Source: JBHJOF01 sp050330055 (lineage in GTDB: Bacteria; Pseudomonadota; Alphaproteobacteria; Kiloniellales; JAKSDN01). Taken from it: a stretch of DNA of 9,149 bases. The translations under genes and the position numbers were made by a program. This document shows positions 5,604-9,149 of this stretch, in pieces. The notes beneath the pieces were generated by a model. The model saw only the letters and a program-made list of their open reading frames with translations. It was not told the origin of the DNA and did no database searches. The stretch lies in contig JBHJOF010000328.1 of the NCBI GenBank assembly GCA_050330055.1, positions 1 through 9,149 on the forward strand, read 5' to 3'. Position 1 is the stretch's first letter; every line of letters starts with the position of its first letter.

Positions 5604-6012
5604 GGCGTCGACGGGCCGGTCGTCGACCTGGTGGCCGGACAGCCTGGCCGAAGTCGCTCGCCGGGCCAGGGCCGGACAGCAGCCTTTCGACCCGGCCGTG
5701 CGCGAGTTCCTGGACCACTTCTACAGCACCCCGAAGGCGAGGCAGGCCGCGATCCAGGACCGGCCGGAGCCCGTCGGGACCGTTCAGGACGCCTATCTGG
5801 CGGCCGTGGCCGAACACCTGGCCCTGGCGTACGGCCTGGACGTACCGGCCTGGACCGAGGAGCCCGGACGCAGTCTGAAGCGGCCTTTCTTCGCGGGCGG
5901 GCTGGAGTCGCTGAAGGCAACGCTGCTGGTCGAGAGCCCGACGGCGTTCCGGCGCCGCATGATCTTCATCAGCGCCAACGCCCTGTCCCGGCCGCGACAG
6001 ACCATTGACTAG
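5587..6012 (+). CDS. Hypothetical protein, orphaned partner of a truncated upstream gene
   Basis: This 141-aa protein has unknown function. It has no signal peptide, membrane segment or known catalytic motif. Recognisable blocks are FDPAVREFLDHFYSTPKARQ (34-53), VQDAYLAAVAEHLALAYGLD (66-85), VPAWTEEPGRSLKRPFF (86-102) and ESLKATLLVESPTAFRRRMI (107-126), followed by FISANALSRPR. The helical composition and the LLVESP-AFRRRMIF-NAL-RPR ending are like small proteins I recall being encoded directly after nucleotidyltransferase-like genes, some suspected to be toxin-antitoxin-type pairs. That link is memory and inference. ATG 5587 was chosen over 5509 because the extra 26 residues are Arg/Ser-rich and are a shadow of the remnant's frame. 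Translation was probably coupled to the upstream gene; its own Shine-Dalgarno is weak, so expression may be reduced. Confidence 0.75.
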   Translation: MTGKTKASTGRSSTWWPDSLAEVARRARAGQQPFDPAVREFLDHFYSTPKARQAAIQDRPEPVGTVQDAYLAAVAEHLALAYGLDVPAWTEEPGRSLKRPFFAGGLESLKATLLVESPTAFRRRMIFISANALSRPRQTID

Positions 6013-6297
6013 CCGGCGCGGGGCGCGCGGGAACCGAGAGCGCTGCGGCCTCGCCGGCAAGCCCCGATCACATCCGCGCTAGCTGGGCCTGCTCCATGTG
6101 GCAACGGGCGCCCTTTGAACCCAGATGCCATGGAGGCCCGGCGAGATGTGGGAACGCTGCATTGCGCTTGGCCGTAGCACAGTAGTGACAGAGTGGTCAG
6201 AGGGCGGAAAACCGCGGCTGGCGCGTGTCCCGAAGTCCGTCCGGTGCCTCCGTCCCTGGCCGAGGCCCTCTTTTTGCGTTATGAGGACGACCCAGCC

Positions 6298-6867
6298 ATG
6301 ACACGCTCTCTCAAGATCGCCCTGGCTGCTGGAACGGCAGCGCTGCTGGCAGGCTGTGCCCAGTCCGCTAGCATCCCGCACAACTACGTCGCCGACACCT
6401 ACGACTTCACCTATCTCGGCTATGCCGCCGGGCGCGGCGGTATGCTGACCGAGGTGGTGGGCAATCCCTTCGATGCGCCCAAGCCGGCGGTCGACACTGC
6501 CGTCACCGAGACCCTGGAGGCCTCCCACTTCGGACCGAGGCTGCCCTTCTTCACCGAACCACCCGCCGATTACCGCCCGTCCTATCGGACGGTGGTGCTG
6601 TTCAACCCGGCGCCAGGGGCCGATGCCGCCCGGCTGTGCGGCCAGCCCAACCAGCCGCAGGCACCGCGCGACGGCCGGGTCGGCGTGCTGGCCGCCTTCT
6701 GCAGCGGCTCGGATCGCATCAACTCGGCCGGCGGCTCGGTCGCCGGCGCCCAGGGGCCGGACGACCCGGCTTTCCGCGGCCTGCTGCGCCAGGTCTCGCT
6801 GGCGCTGTTCCCCGTCCCGGCCGCCGACCAGATCCGCGGGAGCGGTGACCATTTCCGGGTGAGGTGA
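6298..6867 (+). CDS. Putative lipoprotein
   Basis: This 189-aa exported lipoprotein has unknown function. The signal sequence is MTRSLKIALAAGTAALLAGC: basic start, hydrophobic core and the lipobox LAGC with C20 as the lipidated residue. After cleavage it should be anchored in the cytoplasmic or outer membrane. The residue after the cysteine is Ala, not Asp, which in enterobacterial rules favours outer-membrane sorting. The mature part has aromatic-rich strands (VADTYDFTYLGYAAGRGGML, YRPSYRTVVLFNPAPGADAA) and two further cysteines (RLCGQP, AAFCSGSDRI) that may form a disulfide. The start at 6298 is set by the signal peptide; an open extension to 6193 lacks coding character. A GAGG lies about 12 nt upstream. 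The 285 bp before it show no clear promoter. It is convergent with the hydrolase gene. Confidence 0.85.
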   Translation: MTRSLKIALAAGTAALLAGCAQSASIPHNYVADTYDFTYLGYAAGRGGMLTEVVGNPFDAPKPAVDTAVTETLEASHFGPRLPFFTEPPADYRPSYRTVVLFNPAPGADAARLCGQPNQPQAPRDGRVGVLAAFCSGSDRINSAGGSVAGAQGPDDPAFRGLLRQVSLALFPVPAADQIRGSGDHFRVR

Positions 6868-6931
6868 ACCGCGCGGGTAAACGGCCCGGCTGAACGGCCC
6901 GGCTGAACGGCCCGGGTGAACGGACCGGCGG
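6867..6931. repeat. 13-bp tandem repeats between convergent genes
   Basis: Units of 13 bp lie head to tail: AACGGCCCGGCTG (6880-6892), an identical copy (6893-6905), AACGGCCCGGGTG (6906-6918) and a diverged AACGGACCGGCGG (6919-6931). An older copy at 6867-6879 (AACCGCGCGGGTA) starts at the last base of the lipoprotein stop codon. The array fills the 74-bp gap between two convergent stops. The units are partly self-complementary (CCGG) and could fold to end transcription from both sides, but no standard terminator is present. Confidence 0.8.
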
Positions 6932-6941
6932 CCGGACCTGC

Positions 6942-7634
6942 TCAGTTGAGCCAGGCCTTCAGCGCTTGGTTCACCGTCTCCGGCCGCTCCAGCGCCGAAA
7001 GGTGGCCGCAATCCTCGGCCACCAGCAGGCGGGCGTCGCTGATGCCGGCGGCCAGCTCCATGGCGCGGTCGAGCGGCGTCAGCGCGTCCTGGCGGCCGCA
7101 GATGACCAGGGTCGGGCAGCGGATGGTCACCAGCGTGGGCCGGCTGTCCGGCCGTTCCATGATCGCCCGCTGCTGGCCCAGGAAGGCGTCCTTGCCGACG
7201 CGCTCGGCCATGGCCAGCACCACGCCGGTCAGGTCCGCGTCATCGAGTCGTGATTCGTGGATCAGCAGCGGCAACAGGCGCGGCGTGACGCCCTTGAACT
7301 TGCCCGTCTCGGCCAGCTCGATCAGGCCGCGGCGGCGCGCCGTCTGCTCCGGCGTGTCGGGCCAGGCGGAAGTGTCGAGCAGCGCCAGGCGGGTCACCCG
7401 CCCCGGTGCCTGGCGCATCACCTCGAGCGCGACGTAGCCGCCCATGGAGAGGCCGGCCAGGGCGAAGCGCTCGGGCATCATGGCCAGCACGCTCTCGGCC
7501 ATGGCTGCCACGCTGTCCTGGCTGGTGAAATCGGCCACCTGGCAGTCTGCCAGATCCGCCAGGGCATCGACCTGGTGGCGCCACAGCGCCGCGTCGCACA
7601 GCAGTCCGGGCAGCAGGGCCAGCGGTTGGGTCAT
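6942..7634 (-). CDS. Alpha/beta hydrolase
   Basis: This 230-aa cytosolic alpha/beta-hydrolase-fold enzyme is probably an esterase or related hydrolase of unknown substrate. The fold is shown by LALLPGLLCDAALWRHQ (5-21; oxyanion-side HG-like loop replaced by PGL). The nucleophile elbow is GLSMGG (61-66) with S63, the acid is in CGRQDALTP (179-187) with D183, and the histidine is in EDCGHLSALERPE (207-219) with H211, so the triad is complete. A helical lid lies around residues 95-165. The start at 7634 is preferred because GGAGG lies about 11 nt upstream and the fold begins directly; a TTG at 7670 would add 12 residues that include the ribosome binding site. It is convergent with the lipoprotein gene and no pathway partner is nearby, so the substrate cannot be inferred. 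Confidence 0.9.
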   Translation of the reverse strand: MTQPLALLPGLLCDAALWRHQVDALADLADCQVADFTSQDSVAAMAESVLAMMPERFALAGLSMGGYVALEVMRQAPGRVTRLALLDTSAWPDTPEQTARRRGLIELAETGKFKGVTPRLLPLLIHESRLDDADLTGVVLAMAERVGKDAFLGQQRAIMERPDSRPTLVTIRCPTLVICGRQDALTPLDRAMELAAGISDARLLVAEDCGHLSALERPETVNQALKAWLN

Positions 7635-8024
7635 GTCGGATCGGGCCTCCCTTGCGGCGCAGCGAAGCAACCGCGGGCGCGGCGAGCAAGCGGCAAGGCA
7701 CCCTAGGGCCTCCCAGGCCCCATCTCGAGGTCCGTCGACGAGGGAAGGCTACGCCCGAATGAATGGGACCGGCGCTGCTTTCTCGCGCCCTTCCCGCCTC
7801 TATCCAGCGAAGTAATTATCGAAACGACTTGTTTACCTTATGCGAAGATAATTGCCCCGTGCTCGATGCCGCCGGGAAAGCTCCCGGGTCAGCGCTGGGA
7901 AAGCCAATGTTTTTTCTAGCATTTCCAGGCTGGGACAGCTTGACATCCTGCGGTTCGGCACTCATGTTGGCGCCAGTAGCGGCGCAATAGGCGAAGCTCA
8001 TCATCTTCACTTCACTTGGATTGC
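7635..8024. other. 390-bp intergenic region between divergent hydrolase and helicase genes
   Basis: No convincing gene was found here. The minus-strand frame 8010-7816 (64 codons, GTG start) has weak coding character and no good ribosome binding site. Two compact hairpins are visible: GGGCCT-CCC-AGGCCC (7706-7720) and CCGGGA-AAGC-TCCCGG (7872-7887). An AT-rich patch lies at 7808-7857. The right part carries the likely helicase promoter. No clear hydrolase promoter was identified. Confidence 0.5.
7940..7968 (+). promoter_or_regulatory. Probable promoter of the DEAD-box helicase gene
   Basis: A perfect -35 hexamer TTGACA (7940-7945) is followed after 17 bp by CATGTT (7963-7968), a weak -10 (three of six matches). 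Transcription would start near 7975 and leave a leader of about 50 nt before the ATG at 8025. DEAD-box helicase genes are often cold-regulated through their leaders, but no specific element was recognised in this short one. Confidence 0.4.

Positions 8025-9149
<1,125 letters not shown>

Noticed and set aside
5068..6060. 330-codon minus-strand frame spanning the parE end, the hairpin element and the 141-aa gene
   Set aside because: It crosses three unrelated features and has no domain signature; it is chance openness on the antisense strand.
6180..6240. Possible tRNA-like segment (GAGTGGTCAGAGGGCGGAAAACCGC)
   Set aside because: No acceptor stem, anticodon arm or T-loop consensus could be assembled.
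6079..7011. 310-codon minus-strand frame across the lipoprotein gene
   Set aside because: It is antisense to a gene with a clear lipobox signal peptide and has no recognisable motifs.
7816..8010. 64-codon minus-strand frame in the helicase upstream region
   Set aside because: It has a GTG start without a good ribosome binding site, no motif, and overlaps the likely helicase promoter; too weak to call a gene.

Overview
The window is high-GC DNA with alphaproteobacterial character, most likely Rhodospirillales or a relative. This is inferred from codon use and from how the ParE, YciA-type and DEAD-box proteins read; it is not proven. It looks like an ordinary chromosomal housekeeping stretch with accessory debris at its left end and just downstream of parE. 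No defence island, CRISPR array, rRNA or tRNA gene was seen.

Layout, left to right. (1) 1-251, minus: N-terminal part of an IS1595-family transposase with its own promoter, running off the window. (2) 353-550: a ~200-bp palindromic, MITE-like element with long terminal inverted repeats and two internal hairpins. (3) 741-1550, plus: an uncharacterised 269-aa protein with a C-terminal helix-turn-helix. (4) 1551-2038: non-coding, holding a folded intergenic repeat, a decayed zinc-ribbon reading frame and a strong 19-bp operator-like palindrome. (5) 3222-2039, minus: a YciA-type acyl-CoA thioesterase, a secreted protein overlapping it by 4 bp (ATGA), and a separate 67-aa protein. (6) 3368-5380, plus: parE, topoisomerase IV subunit B, divergent from the thioesterase. 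(7) 5383-5493: a perfect 29-bp inverted repeat (REP/RAYT-like hairpin) that abuts the C-terminal remnant of a lost gene, whose intact partner (5587-6012) follows with a 17-bp overlap. (8) 6298-6867, plus: a lipoprotein, convergent with an alpha/beta hydrolase (7634-6942, minus), with 13-bp tandem repeats between them. (9) 8025 to the right edge, plus: an RhlE-type DEAD-box RNA helicase, incomplete.

The intact genes do not form one pathway. The best functional links are the coupled thioesterase/secreted-protein pair and the broken two-gene unit after parE. The most interesting material is the set of three or four unrelated inverted-repeat elements in the intergenic regions, one of which seems to have truncated a two-gene module.
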